This document shows, piece after piece, positions 1-7,721 of a DNA stretch of 14,991 nt. This stretch comes from Bacteroidales bacterium. Its GTDB lineage: Bacteria; Bacteroidota; Bacteroidia; Bacteroidales; JAADGE01. The DNA is taken from the NCBI GenBank assembly GCA_029932445.1, contig JAOZQB010000059.1, positions 1-14,991 of the forward strand, read 5' to 3'. The notes beneath the pieces are model-generated. The model was given only the letters and a program-made list of their open reading frames with translations. It was not told where the DNA came from and ran no database searches. The translations under genes were made by a program, and so were the position numbers. Position 1 is the first letter of the stretch. The number at the start of each line of letters is the position of its first letter.

Positions 1-8
1 CTTACCGG

Positions 9-31
9 GAGACGCCCTGCCGGAGCGTCTC
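9..31. repeat. Palindromic intergenic element (7-bp stem, 9-nt loop)
   Basis: Perfect inverted repeat: GAGACGC at 9-15 pairs with GCGTCTC at 25-31 around a GC-rich 9-nt loop. It is far more GC-rich than its surroundings and lies exactly at the 3' end of the O-antigen ligase gene, whose TAG stop shares a base with it. The form resembles the short GAGACGC...GCGTCTC palindromes I associate with dispersed intergenic repeats in Bacteroidota. That assignment is from memory, since only one copy is visible here. No T-run follows on the minus strand, so it is not a classical intrinsic terminator. Confidence 0.6.
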
Positions 32-1464
32 TACACTAATTTTTTCGGTTCATGAAATAAATCAACAGCAACAATAATTGCCGTAAATCCCCAAAACGGA
101 ACGGAAGCTTTGTCGGTATTGAGAAAATCATTTAAAAAACCGTGAATGTAATAGGTGATAAGCCCCATCAGCAAACTGATAACAAGTATTTTCATCGATT
201 TATCTTCGGCACGATAATAAACTTTAATTCCGGTTACGATTGTTAAGACGATGATTGCCAGAAAAGTTAATGTTCCGAGAAAACCGGATTCTGCTAAAGG
301 TCCGATGTATTCGCTGTGTGCATTTCCCACATCGCCGAAATCCGTGCTGATAATGGTTCTGTCATAAGACATTTGGTAGGGTGCGTATTGAAACATATAA
401 GTTCCCGGTCCGAAACCGAAGATTGGCCGTTCTTCAAACATTTTAAATGCTGAATTCCAGCGGTTTATACGTTCCAAGTTGGAGGCATCCGTTGCAATAT
501 TCGTTACCGAACTGACATGTTTTTCCAAATCTCCCGAAGAATCCTGACGATTTTTTTTCATGCTGTCCAATATCTGAAATTGAAACATGAAAAATAATGC
601 AATAAGAGTAATACCGCTGAAAATAAGAATGTAACGATTAAGTTTTAATTTGATAATAATAAAAAGGACCAAAACAACAATAATACTGATCCATGCGGCT
701 CGCGAATAGGAAAATGTAAGGGCAAAAAGGAATAAAGCCACTAAGAAGAAATTAATGATTTCAAAACTTTTATTTTGTTTTTTAATAAACAACCAACCGG
801 CTAAAACAGGAATAAACATTGCTAATACGGCACCGTATGAAGTATGATCGTTGTAAAACGGTTTCATAACACCCTGAGCGATTTTTTTTACGAATAAACC
901 GACACTGATATGATTGAATAAAGCATAAAATATAATAAACGTAAATGCGATAATGTATGCCCAAATAAATTTTTTTATAAAATTTTTATCTTTAAAAAAA
1001 TAAACAGCCAAAAAATATAAAGGGACAACAAACCAAAGCCGAGATAATAAAAATTTGAATGATACAACAGGCATTGTGCTTGAAATACTTGTAATAAAAA
1101 TCCAAAAAAGATTTACTGAAATTGCAATTGAAACGGGATGCTTTATAATTTTTTTGTCAATTGTTTTACCGACAGAAAATTTCAACAAAAAAATGAGAAG
1201 AAAAGCGGCAAAAATCGGTTCTGCAGGAATCGAAATATCAACCGGAGCATTCGGAACAAACTCTGTGAGCAGTAATGAAAAAGGTGTAAAAAAAATTGAA
1301 ATCAGAAAAAGCAGTTTCAAATCCGTAAATGCATACCAAACGATTAAAAAAATAAACGGGATTAAAACACCGTAATAAATATCAAAATAAATGAGTGTTA
1401 CATTAATAATGATATAAATTAAGGATACGGAAAAAAGTAATTTGTTATTTTTCAGAATATCCAA
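31..1464 (-). CDS. O-antigen ligase / Wzy-type polymerase family membrane protein
   Basis: A 477-residue polytopic inner-membrane protein with about ten hydrophobic segments and one large periplasmic-type loop at roughly residues 296-392. The features fit the Wzy_C/O-antigen ligase family: SYSRAAW at 252-258 ending a membrane segment, ERINRW at 331-336, a FGFGPGTY stretch near 349-356, and NAHSEY at 381-386 with a candidate key histidine at 383. Members join or polymerise lipid-linked glycan repeats at the periplasmic face; ligase and polymerase cannot be told apart from sequence alone. The start is a TTG at 1464: no ATG lies between the upstream in-frame stop (1486-1488) and residue 131, and a GGAG sits 3 nt before the TTG. 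It begins 11 nt after the Wzz gene and is probably co-transcribed with it. The last codons run into a palindromic repeat. Confidence 0.85.
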   Translation of the reverse strand: MDILKNNKLLFSVSLIYIIINVTLIYFDIYYGVLIPFIFLIVWYAFTDLKLLFLISIFFTPFSLLLTEFVPNAPVDISIPAEPIFAAFLLIFLLKFSVGKTIDKKIIKHPVSIAISVNLFWIFITSISSTMPVVSFKFLLSRLWFVVPLYFLAVYFFKDKNFIKKFIWAYIIAFTFIIFYALFNHISVGLFVKKIAQGVMKPFYNDHTSYGAVLAMFIPVLAGWLFIKKQNKSFEIINFFLVALFLFALTFSYSRAAWISIIVVLVLFIIIKLKLNRYILIFSGITLIALFFMFQFQILDSMKKNRQDSSGDLEKHVSSVTNIATDASNLERINRWNSAFKMFEERPIFGFGPGTYMFQYAPYQMSYDRTIISTDFGDVGNAHSEYIGPLAESGFLGTLTFLAIIVLTIVTGIKVYYRAEDKSMKILVISLLMGLITYYIHGFLNDFLNTDKASVPFWGFTAIIVAVDLFHEPKKLV

Positions 1465-1475
1465 AAGCTCCGGAA

Positions 1476-2498
1476 TTAGTTGTTTTTAAGTTTTTCTTTA
1501 AATGATTTGAAAAAATCGGCAAAAGCAACAAAAAGAATTGCAAAAATAAAACTTGAAAGTGTTGATAAACTGACAATTAACCAGCGAACAGGTTTTGCTT
1601 TTTTTTCTGACGGAACGGCTTTTTCAACGATGTAAATATTCGATAAATTTTGTGCATATTCAACACCGGCTTCAACCCATTTACCTTTTAAATAACTTAA
1701 ACGTTCCTGCTCAAATTCAATAAATTTTGATAACTCCAAAGATACATGACCGTATTTTTCCAAACTTTTTAATTTGTTTTCGAGGTATTTAATTCCCGAT
1801 TTCGAAATTTTTCCGTTTGCTATTCCTTCTGCCAAACCGGCTGTGTAAGCCGTTGTTTGTTGGGTATAATCCAGTATTCCCATTTTATTTATAACGGAAA
1901 GCGAATCCGATATTTTTTGAATTTGGCGGTTTAATTTTTTGTATTCGTATTCAACGATTAATAAAGCACCCCATGCACGACCTTTATGCAGGTTGTTTAT
2001 GACCGTATCGGCATACAATGAAATTTCGTTCGCAATTTCTGAAGCATATTTCGGGTCTTCGTCAAACACAACAATTTGAACGGATTGAAATTTTGTTTTC
2101 TTAAATGAAATATTTCCGTTATAAGCATCGTAAAGTTCCGTTCTCATAAATTTTGAAGTTGTGTCAATTCCGTAATGTTGTATTAAATCAAATTTTGTTA
2201 CCACATGATCTAAAATGTCATTGGATTGAAGTACTTGCAAAAGTTGTTCGGTTTCTTCTTCATCACCGAAAGCCATTAAACTCCCTTTTGTGTTGTTTGA
2301 TAATAATGCTTTTGATACCGAAACCGAAGATGCGGGGTATAAAACAACGGTCGATTTATACATGGGTGTTATCATTAAAGAAACGATGATTGATGCAACA
2401 GCTCCTATAATGGTTATAATAATTACGGGAAGTCTCTTTTTGTACAAAAAAACTAAAAGGTCAAGCGAATCGTTATTTAATTTGTTTTTTTCTGCCAT
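1476..2498 (-). CDS. Wzz/GumC-like polysaccharide chain-length determinant protein
   Basis: A 340-residue polysaccharide co-polymerase-type protein. It has an N-terminal membrane helix at about 24-44 followed by the family-typical short stretch TPMYKSTVVLYP (44-55). A long helical, coiled-coil-prone periplasmic region follows, then a lysine/proline-rich segment (about 292-305) leading into the second membrane helix (about 306-328) and a short basic cytoplasmic tail. This two-helix Wzz layout sets glycan chain length or supports export. There is no C-terminal tyrosine kinase domain, unlike many Wzc proteins. It starts with ATG at 2498, 10 nt after the tyrS stop, and is followed 11 nt later by the O-antigen ligase-type gene, its natural functional partner. 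No glycosyltransferase genes are visible, so the assembled glycan cannot be named. Confidence 0.85.
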   Translation of the reverse strand: MAEKNKLNNDSLDLLVFLYKKRLPVIIITIIGAVASIIVSLMITPMYKSTVVLYPASSVSVSKALLSNNTKGSLMAFGDEEETEQLLQVLQSNDILDHVVTKFDLIQHYGIDTTSKFMRTELYDAYNGNISFKKTKFQSVQIVVFDEDPKYASEIANEISLYADTVINNLHKGRAWGALLIVEYEYKKLNRQIQKISDSLSVINKMGILDYTQQTTAYTAGLAEGIANGKISKSGIKYLENKLKSLEKYGHVSLELSKFIEFEQERLSYLKGKWVEAGVEYAQNLSNIYIVEKAVPSEKKAKPVRWLIVSLSTLSSFIFAILFVAFADFFKSFKEKLKNN

Positions 2499-2508
2499 AA
2501 TTTTTGAC

Positions 2509-3810
2509 TTATTCGGTTATAATTATTGAATACTTTTTTTTGCCTTGTCGTATAACGAGATATTTATTGTTTATCAAATGTTCATTTGTTACCTGTTCAT
2601 CCGGATTTGTAAATTTTTCCATATTTAAGCTTAAGCCTTTATCTTTTATTAAGCGTCTGACTTCGCCTTTCGATTTAAAAACTTGAGTTTCTTCAGCTAA
2701 CAAATCAAATATCGTAATGCCTTCCGTAAGAATTTGTTTCTTAATCGAAAAACGAGGAACACCGCCGAAAACAGCGTTAAAGGTTTTTTCATCCAACTGT
2801 TGAACTTGTTCTTTTGTCCCTTTACCGAATAAAATTTGTGAAGCAGCAATCGATGTTTCATAAGCATTTTTGCCGTGAACCATAAGGGTCAGTCTTTCGG
2901 CAAGTTTTTTCTGCAGAATTCGAATGTGAGGAGCTTCCGAATGTTCCTTAACCAAATTTTCAATGTCTTCTTTGTTAAGAACGGTAAAAATTTTCAAATA
3001 TTTTTCGGCATCATCATCACTTGTATTTATCCAGAATTGGTAAAATTCGTAAGGCGATGTTTTTTCCGGGTCCAACCAAATATTTCCTTTTTCGGTTTTT
3101 CCGAATTTGCCGCCGTCGGCTTTTGTAATCAACGGACTGGTGAGGGCATAAGCTTTGCCTTGTAACATTCTGCGAATCAGTTCCGTTCCGGTTGTAATGT
3201 TTCCCCATTGGTCGGAACCGCCCATTTGCAATTTGCAGTTGTGTTCTTTGTAAAGATGTAAAAAATCATAGCCTTGTACCAATTGATAACTGAATTCCGT
3301 AAACGATAAACCTTCGGCATCTTTATCATCGTTTGAGTTCATTCTTTTCTTTACGGAATCTTTGGCAATCATGTAGTTGACTGAAATATGTTTACCTACG
3401 TCTCTGATAAAATCGAGAAATGAAAACCGACTCATCCAATCGTAATTATTGACTAATATTGCTTTATTTTCACAGTTTTCCGAGAAATCAAGAAATTTGC
3501 TTAATTGTTTTTTAATAGATTCTTGATTGTGTCGTAAGGTTTTAAGGTCCAGTAGGTTTCTTTCTTGTGATTTACCGGAAGGGTCGCCGATCATTCCCGT
3601 AGCACCGCCGATTAATGCAATCGGATTGTGTCCGGCACGTTGAAAATGTTTCAGCAGCATTACGCTTACCAAATGTCCGATATGCAAGGAATCTGCCGTA
3701 GGATCAATTCCGACATAGGCAGCAATATTGTTTTCTTTAAGAATTTCTTCCGTTCCGGGCATGATTGTATGTAACATACCCCTCCATTTAACTTCGTCAA
3801 TAAAATTCAT
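2509..3810 (-). CDS. tyrS: Tyrosine--tRNA ligase
   Basis: Cytoplasmic class I aminoacyl-tRNA synthetase that charges tRNA-Tyr with tyrosine using ATP. The 433 residues match the usual bacterial TyrRS length. Signatures: YVGIDPTADSLHIGH with the HIGH motif at 43-46; GATGMIGDPSGK at 69-80; the tyrosine-site segment GGSDQWGNI at 197-205; KFGKT at 235-239 as the KMSKS-loop equivalent; and an S4-like RNA-binding domain from about 363 to the end. A TTG at 3828 would add six residues, but it lies inside the promoter -7 box. The ATG at 3810 gives the family-typical N-terminus MNFIDEVKWRGML, so I use it. The wzz and ligase-type genes follow at 10 and 11 nt, so tyrS probably heads a three-gene transcript. 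Confidence 0.97.
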   Translation of the reverse strand: MNFIDEVKWRGMLHTIMPGTEEILKENNIAAYVGIDPTADSLHIGHLVSVMLLKHFQRAGHNPIALIGGATGMIGDPSGKSQERNLLDLKTLRHNQESIKKQLSKFLDFSENCENKAILVNNYDWMSRFSFLDFIRDVGKHISVNYMIAKDSVKKRMNSNDDKDAEGLSFTEFSYQLVQGYDFLHLYKEHNCKLQMGGSDQWGNITTGTELIRRMLQGKAYALTSPLITKADGGKFGKTEKGNIWLDPEKTSPYEFYQFWINTSDDDAEKYLKIFTVLNKEDIENLVKEHSEAPHIRILQKKLAERLTLMVHGKNAYETSIAASQILFGKGTKEQVQQLDEKTFNAVFGGVPRFSIKKQILTEGITIFDLLAEETQVFKSKGEVRRLIKDKGLSLNMEKFTNPDEQVTNEHLINNKYLVIRQGKKKYSIIITE

Positions 3811-3825
3811 CGATAAAAATTTTTG

Positions 3826-3855
3826 CAAAGATAATTATACCGGCTTATTTACCAA
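3826..3855 (-). promoter_or_regulatory. tyrS promoter (Bacteroidota -33/-7 type)
   Basis: On the minus strand a TTG (3855-3853) is followed after 19 nt by TATCTTTG (3833-3826). This matches the Bacteroidota primary sigma consensus TTG-N17-23-TAnnTTTG in both boxes and spacing. Transcription would start near 3820, leaving a leader of only about 10 nt before the ATG at 3810. It also rules out the upstream TTG at 3828 as the start codon. This is the best-formed promoter in the window and probably drives tyrS-wzz-ligase. Confidence 0.75.
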
Positions 3856-3892
3856 TAATTCTCTGTTGAAAGTTGTATGTTTATCCGGGAAA

Positions 3893-4393
3893 CTATTTTA
3901 AAAAATCTACTGTTTTAATGGTTGCCGGTGCCGTTAATTTAACGATTTTGTAAAAACGACTGTTTCTTTCATATTTAGCAGGCAGAATTCCGGATTGAGA
4001 GAAAAATAATAAAAAAATGCTTATAATATAAAGATATTTGATGCTGCTCGTGAGAATTCCGAGAATAATATTAACGGGTTTTTTTAAAGATGCCGAGCTT
4101 GTTTTTTCTGTTTTATCGGCAACAATATTTGACAACCAAATTGTTGCAGAAAATAAAGCTCCGAAAATATAATATTCTAAATTGTTAAGCTGACCGCTTC
4201 GGCTGTTATTGATAAAATCTGAAACTTCCGTTGACAGTAATCCGAAAATTGCAATACCTGCAACAATAACTAATAAAGACAGAGAATGTACGACAGGTCC
4301 GCGTTGATAACCTCTGAATATTGCCCAGATTAAAATAAGGACAAGTAAAACATCGATGATGCTGATTCCGGATATGTCAATTTGAGTGTTCAT
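3893..4393 (-). CDS. CvpA family inner-membrane protein
   Basis: A 166-residue membrane protein with four hydrophobic helices at about 13-31, 36-54, 74-91 and 108-131. The N-terminal pattern is that of CvpA (colicin V production) proteins: an Ile-Asp at 13-14 opening the first helix and FRGYQRGP at 26-33, matching the family's GYxxG turn between helices 1 and 2. The length is normal. The family's role is poorly defined; CvpA is linked to colicin V export in E. coli and to envelope stress. The start is ATG at 4393. A candidate -7 box lies 23-30 nt upstream, and there is no terminator between it and tyrS, so it may be a separate unit with read-through into tyrS. Confidence 0.83.
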   Translation of the reverse strand: MNTQIDISGISIIDVLLVLILIWAIFRGYQRGPVVHSLSLLVIVAGIAIFGLLSTEVSDFINNSRSGQLNNLEYYIFGALFSATIWLSNIVADKTEKTSSASLKKPVNIILGILTSSIKYLYIISIFLLFFSQSGILPAKYERNSRFYKIVKLTAPATIKTVDFLK

Positions 4394-4415
4394 TCCAAAA
4401 AATAATTTTCCGGAA

Positions 4416-4423
4416 CAAAGTTA
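4416..4423 (-). promoter_or_regulatory. Candidate -7 box for the CvpA-family gene
   Basis: Minus-strand TAACTTTG matches TAnnTTTG exactly and sits 23 nt upstream of the ATG at 4393, in the 58-nt gap after the Omp28 lipoprotein gene. I found no TTG at the right -33 distance, so this is a half match. Confidence 0.45.
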
Positions 4424-4451
4424 ACTATTTTTCCTGAATTATCGCTTATTG

Positions 4452-5294
4452 TTAATTTGTATTTTCAGCCGATTCCGATTCTGCCTGTAGGATTTCATTT
4501 GTTGAGTTACTGCTGATAAATGCAACCAAATCAAGGTGATGAATGTTCCAATTTGCATCAATATCAATCGTAAAACTTTTTTCAAAAGTATCTCCTTTTT
4601 TGGCTGAGTTCAGAATTTTTTCTCCGAAAGCGCCGTTTACACCTTTACGAAGCATGTGCCTGTGCAGATAATTTTCAACATAGGTTGAGCCGTCTTGCTG
4701 AGGTGCAATGATACTGTCTTCGGTAACATAAAGACCTAAATTGACGGCTTCTGAAATGTCTTTTAAAAATTCAAGGGTAATGTTTGCCGTTACGATATGA
4801 TTTGTTTCACTGTATGTTGGTTCAATAATAATGTTTACATCCGGATTAACATCATAAATTGCATCAACAGCCGAACGCCAATTATCTCTGTTTAAAACTA
4901 AGTTGCCGTCAAATTCTTTTCTGTTAACTAATCCGCCGGGTAAGCCCTGATTTGAAACGCCGAAAAATTGATCGAGTTCATTTCCTGTTTCCGTTCGGAA
5001 ATCTTCCGGGAAATCCGGATTGTGCGGTTCGGCGAAAAAACTTACGTGAACGGCTATCGGTATGATATGATTGCAATAATCGTCATGAATACTCTCAAGT
5101 ATTCTTGCTGCATCGGGACAATTCGGGCAACGGTGTCCGGTATAATCTTCAACAAGAATTTTTCGTATCGGAATCGGTTGTGTTTCATCGCCGCAAGTTC
5201 CTTCTTGTCTTTCTTTTAAAGGATTTTCAATTTGATTGCAGGCAAAAAAGAAAATGATAAATGTGAGGTATGTTATTGTTTTTATTGCTTTCAT
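4452..5294 (-). CDS. Omp28-related lipoprotein with thioredoxin-like CxxC
   Basis: A 280-residue predicted lipoprotein. The hydrophobic signal (about 1-18) ends in a lipobox-like FFFAC with Cys19 as the lipidation site. The Omp28-type segment VEDYTGHRCPNCP (48-60) holds a CPNC motif at 56-59, placed as in a thioredoxin active site, and NQGLPGG at 115-121 supplies a likely cis-proline. The C-terminal half is beta-rich with no recognised motif. Omp28 proteins are outer-membrane lipoproteins of Bacteroidota, first described in Porphyromonas; their substrates are not established. It follows the DUF6029 barrel gene after a 191-nt gap containing a palindrome and a candidate promoter, so it is probably separately initiated. 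I am sure of the family resemblance, less so of active thiol chemistry. Confidence 0.82.
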   Translation of the reverse strand: MKAIKTITYLTFIIFFFACNQIENPLKERQEGTCGDETQPIPIRKILVEDYTGHRCPNCPDAARILESIHDDYCNHIIPIAVHVSFFAEPHNPDFPEDFRTETGNELDQFFGVSNQGLPGGLVNRKEFDGNLVLNRDNWRSAVDAIYDVNPDVNIIIEPTYSETNHIVTANITLEFLKDISEAVNLGLYVTEDSIIAPQQDGSTYVENYLHRHMLRKGVNGAFGEKILNSAKKGDTFEKSFTIDIDANWNIHHLDLVAFISSNSTNEILQAESESAENTN

Positions 5295-5366
5295 CTTATT
5301 TTTTATATAATGAATGACTAATTATCTTTTTGTACCGTTTTGTCATTATTTTTAAGGAAATTTTTG

Positions 5367-5374
5367 CAAAAATA
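5367..5374 (-). promoter_or_regulatory. Candidate -7 box for the Omp28 lipoprotein gene
   Basis: Minus-strand TATTTTTG fits TAnnTTTG and is followed by CA, as is common at such sites. It would give a 5' leader of about 65 nt before the ATG at 5294. No -33 TTG at the usual distance was found. Confidence 0.4.
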
Positions 5375-5408
5375 CCGCCAAAACTACTTATCTTCTTTCA
5401 TTTATGCA

Positions 5409-5424
5409 CCGTCCTGAAGGACGG
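5409..5424. repeat. Short palindromic intergenic element (6-bp stem, TGAA loop)
   Basis: CCGTCC (5409-5414), loop TGAA, GGACGG (5419-5424): a perfect GC-rich hairpin in an otherwise AT-rich 191-nt gap between the DUF6029 gene and the Omp28 lipoprotein gene. It has no adjacent T-run on the minus strand, so it is a poor intrinsic terminator. I recognise the form, with flanking TGCA and CGTTATT, as like REP-type dispersed repeats in Bacteroidota, but a single copy here cannot prove that. The remainder of the gap is AT-rich and includes a 16-bp AT-only palindrome at 5462-5477. Confidence 0.55.
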
Positions 5425-5485
5425 CGTTATTCTTATTTTATTTCAATAATTATCATGAATTAATAAATATATTTATTTTACACTG

Positions 5486-7150
5486 TTAAAAGGTTGAACT
5501 TATTGTAAGCGAAAAGCCGTTTGATGCAGGAACCGTTCTGCAAACACCTCCGACGCAGGTAATTCCTTCTCTTTGTTTTCCGTAGTTCAATTGAATTCTG
5601 TTTGCACCTTTGGTGTATCCGCCCGAGACAATATAATAATGCACACGATGACTTTTTTCCGGATTTCCGTAATTATATTGATCTGAAACGGCAAAAAACC
5701 AATGAGGCGAAGATGTATATTCTAAAGTTGTCATATACCAATCACCGTAATCTTGTTTGTTGCCGTCGGCATCTTTTCCGGTTATAAGAATTTCGTTTTC
5801 AACTCTTAATGCATTTTTTGCTGTGAACTTATAGGTAAAATCAAGAATTCCGATATCGGCATGCACCATACCGTATTTTCCTTGAATAACCAATTTATTA
5901 TAATCTTCATACATATAAATTGCGGCAAATTTCAGTTTTTTGTTTACTTTTTTATGCAGTTCAACATTAAAATCTCTGAAGTAAAGTTCATCATCGATTG
6001 CAAAAAAATCGGAAGTATAACCGTCAAGATTCGGAATTGCATCATCCGGATTAATAATAATTTTTGTTTTTTTTACGGCATTAACTTGTGAAAAATTGAT
6101 GTTTAAATTCATGCCGTATTTTCCGCCCAATGTACTTTTTCTTTTAAAGTTGTAAAAAATTTCAAAGTTTCCGCCGATTTGACCGTTGGGTTGCGTTGCA
6201 AACGGATACATGGCATCAAAAGCATAAGCATGTGTTTTTGTAATTGCAGGCAAATAATTTATGTTTAAATCGTTAATGCTTGCCGAGCGATCGGAGCGGA
6301 AACTCATATTATCCAATCTTAAAGCACTTACTAAAAATCCGATGCCTTTTTTAGACCACGAACCGTTAATTAAAAGAGCGTTTCCGTCTTTAAAAATATT
6401 TCCGTTATCGGAAGAGGGATCATTAATTTTATAGGCATATTCAGACGAAAGTATTAATGCATTTCTTGAAAAATTGATTCTGCCTGCAAAAGAGCTGACA
6501 TTTTCAGGAAAATTGTAAACCGGGTCAAGATTTTTTTGATATTTGCTTACAAAACTTCCGCCGATTTGAATTTTCGTTTTTGCATCCGAAAATTTTTTAA
6601 ACGTTTCGTTAAGAGAAATGTCACCGTCAAAAGCTCTGATAATTCCCGGACCGTATTCCCAACACAATTTTTGTTTTCCGATTAATCCTGTCAGGCGGAT
6701 GCCCTTAATCGGTGCATATCTTAATCGGATTCCGTCTAATGAATTATCCAAACCGAGTGTTTTATCTTCATAAGTACGTAAAATTAAACCGTTTCCGAAT
6801 TGCTCATAAAAATTACCGACCGTAATTTCCAACTCTTCGGAAGTGTATGATGCATAGCGATTTGCAATACCTTGCCCGTTATATCGTTGATCAAAACCGA
6901 GCATTGTATTCAAATAGGCTTCATAACGAAGACCCGCCGAAAATTTTCCTTTTGTGTAAGTGAAATTTGCATATGTATTTGCTCGCATAATTTCGTCAAC
7001 CGATTCGGCACCGATGAGTGAATCGGCTGAATATGTTTGTGTATTGAGTTCAAAATTTCCGTGGAATTCACCGTAATCTTTATTGTTTTCTTGTGCAAAA
7101 ACAGATAAAGAAAACATTAGGGATATAATAATAAAAAAAAGTTTGTTCAT
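5486..7150 (-). CDS. DUF6029-type outer-membrane beta-barrel protein
   Basis: A 554-residue protein with a clear signal peptide (1-20, ending SVFAQ), then alternating amphipathic strands rich in Tyr, Asn and Gly throughout, and a terminal phenylalanine, as outer-membrane barrels have. The segment GNFYEQFGNGLILRTYED (112-129) and the following LGLDNSLDG are what I associate with DUF6029, a Bacteroidota family of unknown function. A CVGGVC motif (Cys532 and Cys537) lies about 18 residues before the end, just before the presumed last strand, and another cysteine is at 163. It follows the TlpA-like gene after only 43 nt, a gap occupied by an intrinsic terminator, and no separate promoter could be seen. 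A role in envelope redox or secretion is only an inference from its neighbours. Confidence 0.75.
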   Translation of the reverse strand: MNKLFFIIISLMFSLSVFAQENNKDYGEFHGNFELNTQTYSADSLIGAESVDEIMRANTYANFTYTKGKFSAGLRYEAYLNTMLGFDQRYNGQGIANRYASYTSEELEITVGNFYEQFGNGLILRTYEDKTLGLDNSLDGIRLRYAPIKGIRLTGLIGKQKLCWEYGPGIIRAFDGDISLNETFKKFSDAKTKIQIGGSFVSKYQKNLDPVYNFPENVSSFAGRINFSRNALILSSEYAYKINDPSSDNGNIFKDGNALLINGSWSKKGIGFLVSALRLDNMSFRSDRSASINDLNINYLPAITKTHAYAFDAMYPFATQPNGQIGGNFEIFYNFKRKSTLGGKYGMNLNINFSQVNAVKKTKIIINPDDAIPNLDGYTSDFFAIDDELYFRDFNVELHKKVNKKLKFAAIYMYEDYNKLVIQGKYGMVHADIGILDFTYKFTAKNALRVENEILITGKDADGNKQDYGDWYMTTLEYTSSPHWFFAVSDQYNYGNPEKSHRVHYYIVSGGYTKGANRIQLNYGKQREGITCVGGVCRTVPASNGFSLTISSTF

Positions 7151-7161
7151 TCTTATTAAAT

Positions 7162-7182
7162 AAAAAAGCCGGATATTCCGGC
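7162..7182 (-). terminator. Intrinsic terminator after the TlpA-like gene
   Basis: On the minus strand GCCGGA-ATA-TCCGGC (7182-7168) is a perfect 6-bp, GC-rich stem with a 3-nt loop. It is followed directly by six T residues (7167-7162) and then ATTT. It begins 12 nt after the TlpA-like stop and ends 11 nt before the start of the DUF6029 gene. Confidence 0.8.
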
Positions 7183-7193
7183 AGATTAATAAT

Positions 7194-7718
7194 TTATTGT
7201 TTATCAGATTTTTCCTCTTCGGAAGCTTTTTTTATGATTTTATATATTTCATCTTCATCACCGGGTGAATAGGAATTATGTTGCCAAATTACTTTCCCGT
7301 TTTTGTCAAGAATAAAAGAGTGCGGAACATTAATAACATTCATGGCTCTTTTAAAATCACTGTTGGAATCAAGCAATATTTCAAATTCCCAAGCACGTCC
7401 GTTAACGAAAGGAGCAACGCGACTCATACTTTTGGAATCATCAATTGATACGGCATATACTTTCAGCCCGGTTTCTTCTTGCCAATCGACATAGTTTTCG
7501 TCAACGGCAATAAGTTCTTTTATGCAGGGTTTGCACCAAGTTGCCCAAAAGCTCAGGAAAATAGGACCGTCGGGATTTTTAATTTCAGACGTGTTGAATG
7601 TTTCGCCTGTTAATGTTTTAATATTAACCGACGGCAATTCGGTTTTTTCATTATTTTGCGAAAATCCGTATGTTAAGAATCCTATTAAGAATGCTGATAA
7701 GATTGTTGCTTTTTTCAT
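7194..7718 (-). CDS. TlpA/ResA-type thioredoxin-fold disulfide reductase
   Basis: A 174-residue exported thioredoxin-fold protein. It has a signal peptide of about 20 residues (ending GFSQ), then the TlpA-like sequence SFWATWCKPCIKEL with the redox pair Cys62 and Cys65 in a CKPC site, and the cis-proline segment NVPHSF with Pro132. No lipobox cysteine is seen, so a soluble or signal-anchored periplasmic protein is likely. Family members reduce disulfides in secreted or cytochrome-maturation substrates; the substrate here is unknown. The gene starts 3 nt after the small T9SS protein gene, so the two are almost certainly co-transcribed and may act together. An intrinsic terminator follows. Confidence 0.9.
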   Translation of the reverse strand: MKKATILSAFLIGFLTYGFSQNNEKTELPSVNIKTLTGETFNTSEIKNPDGPIFLSFWATWCKPCIKELIAVDENYVDWQEETGLKVYAVSIDDSKSMSRVAPFVNGRAWEFEILLDSNSDFKRAMNVINVPHSFILDKNGKVIWQHNSYSPGDEDEIYKIIKKASEEEKSDKQ

Positions 7719-7721
7719 TTT

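Noticed and set aside
1055..1375. Plus-strand reading frame of about 106 codons inside the O-antigen ligase gene
   Set aside because: It is fully antisense to a well-supported membrane protein, has no recognisable domain and its composition mirrors the opposite strand.
2875..3165. Plus-strand open frame within tyrS
   Set aside because: It is an antisense shadow of a conserved gene with no signal or domain.
3811..3828. TTG start for tyrS giving six extra residues
   Set aside because: The TTG lies within the promoter -7 box, and the ATG at 3810 gives the family-typical N-terminus.
5462..5477. 16-bp AT-only palindrome after the DUF6029 stop, considered as a terminator
   Set aside because: A stem of only A-T pairs is too weak, and such palindromes are expected by chance in AT-rich spacers.
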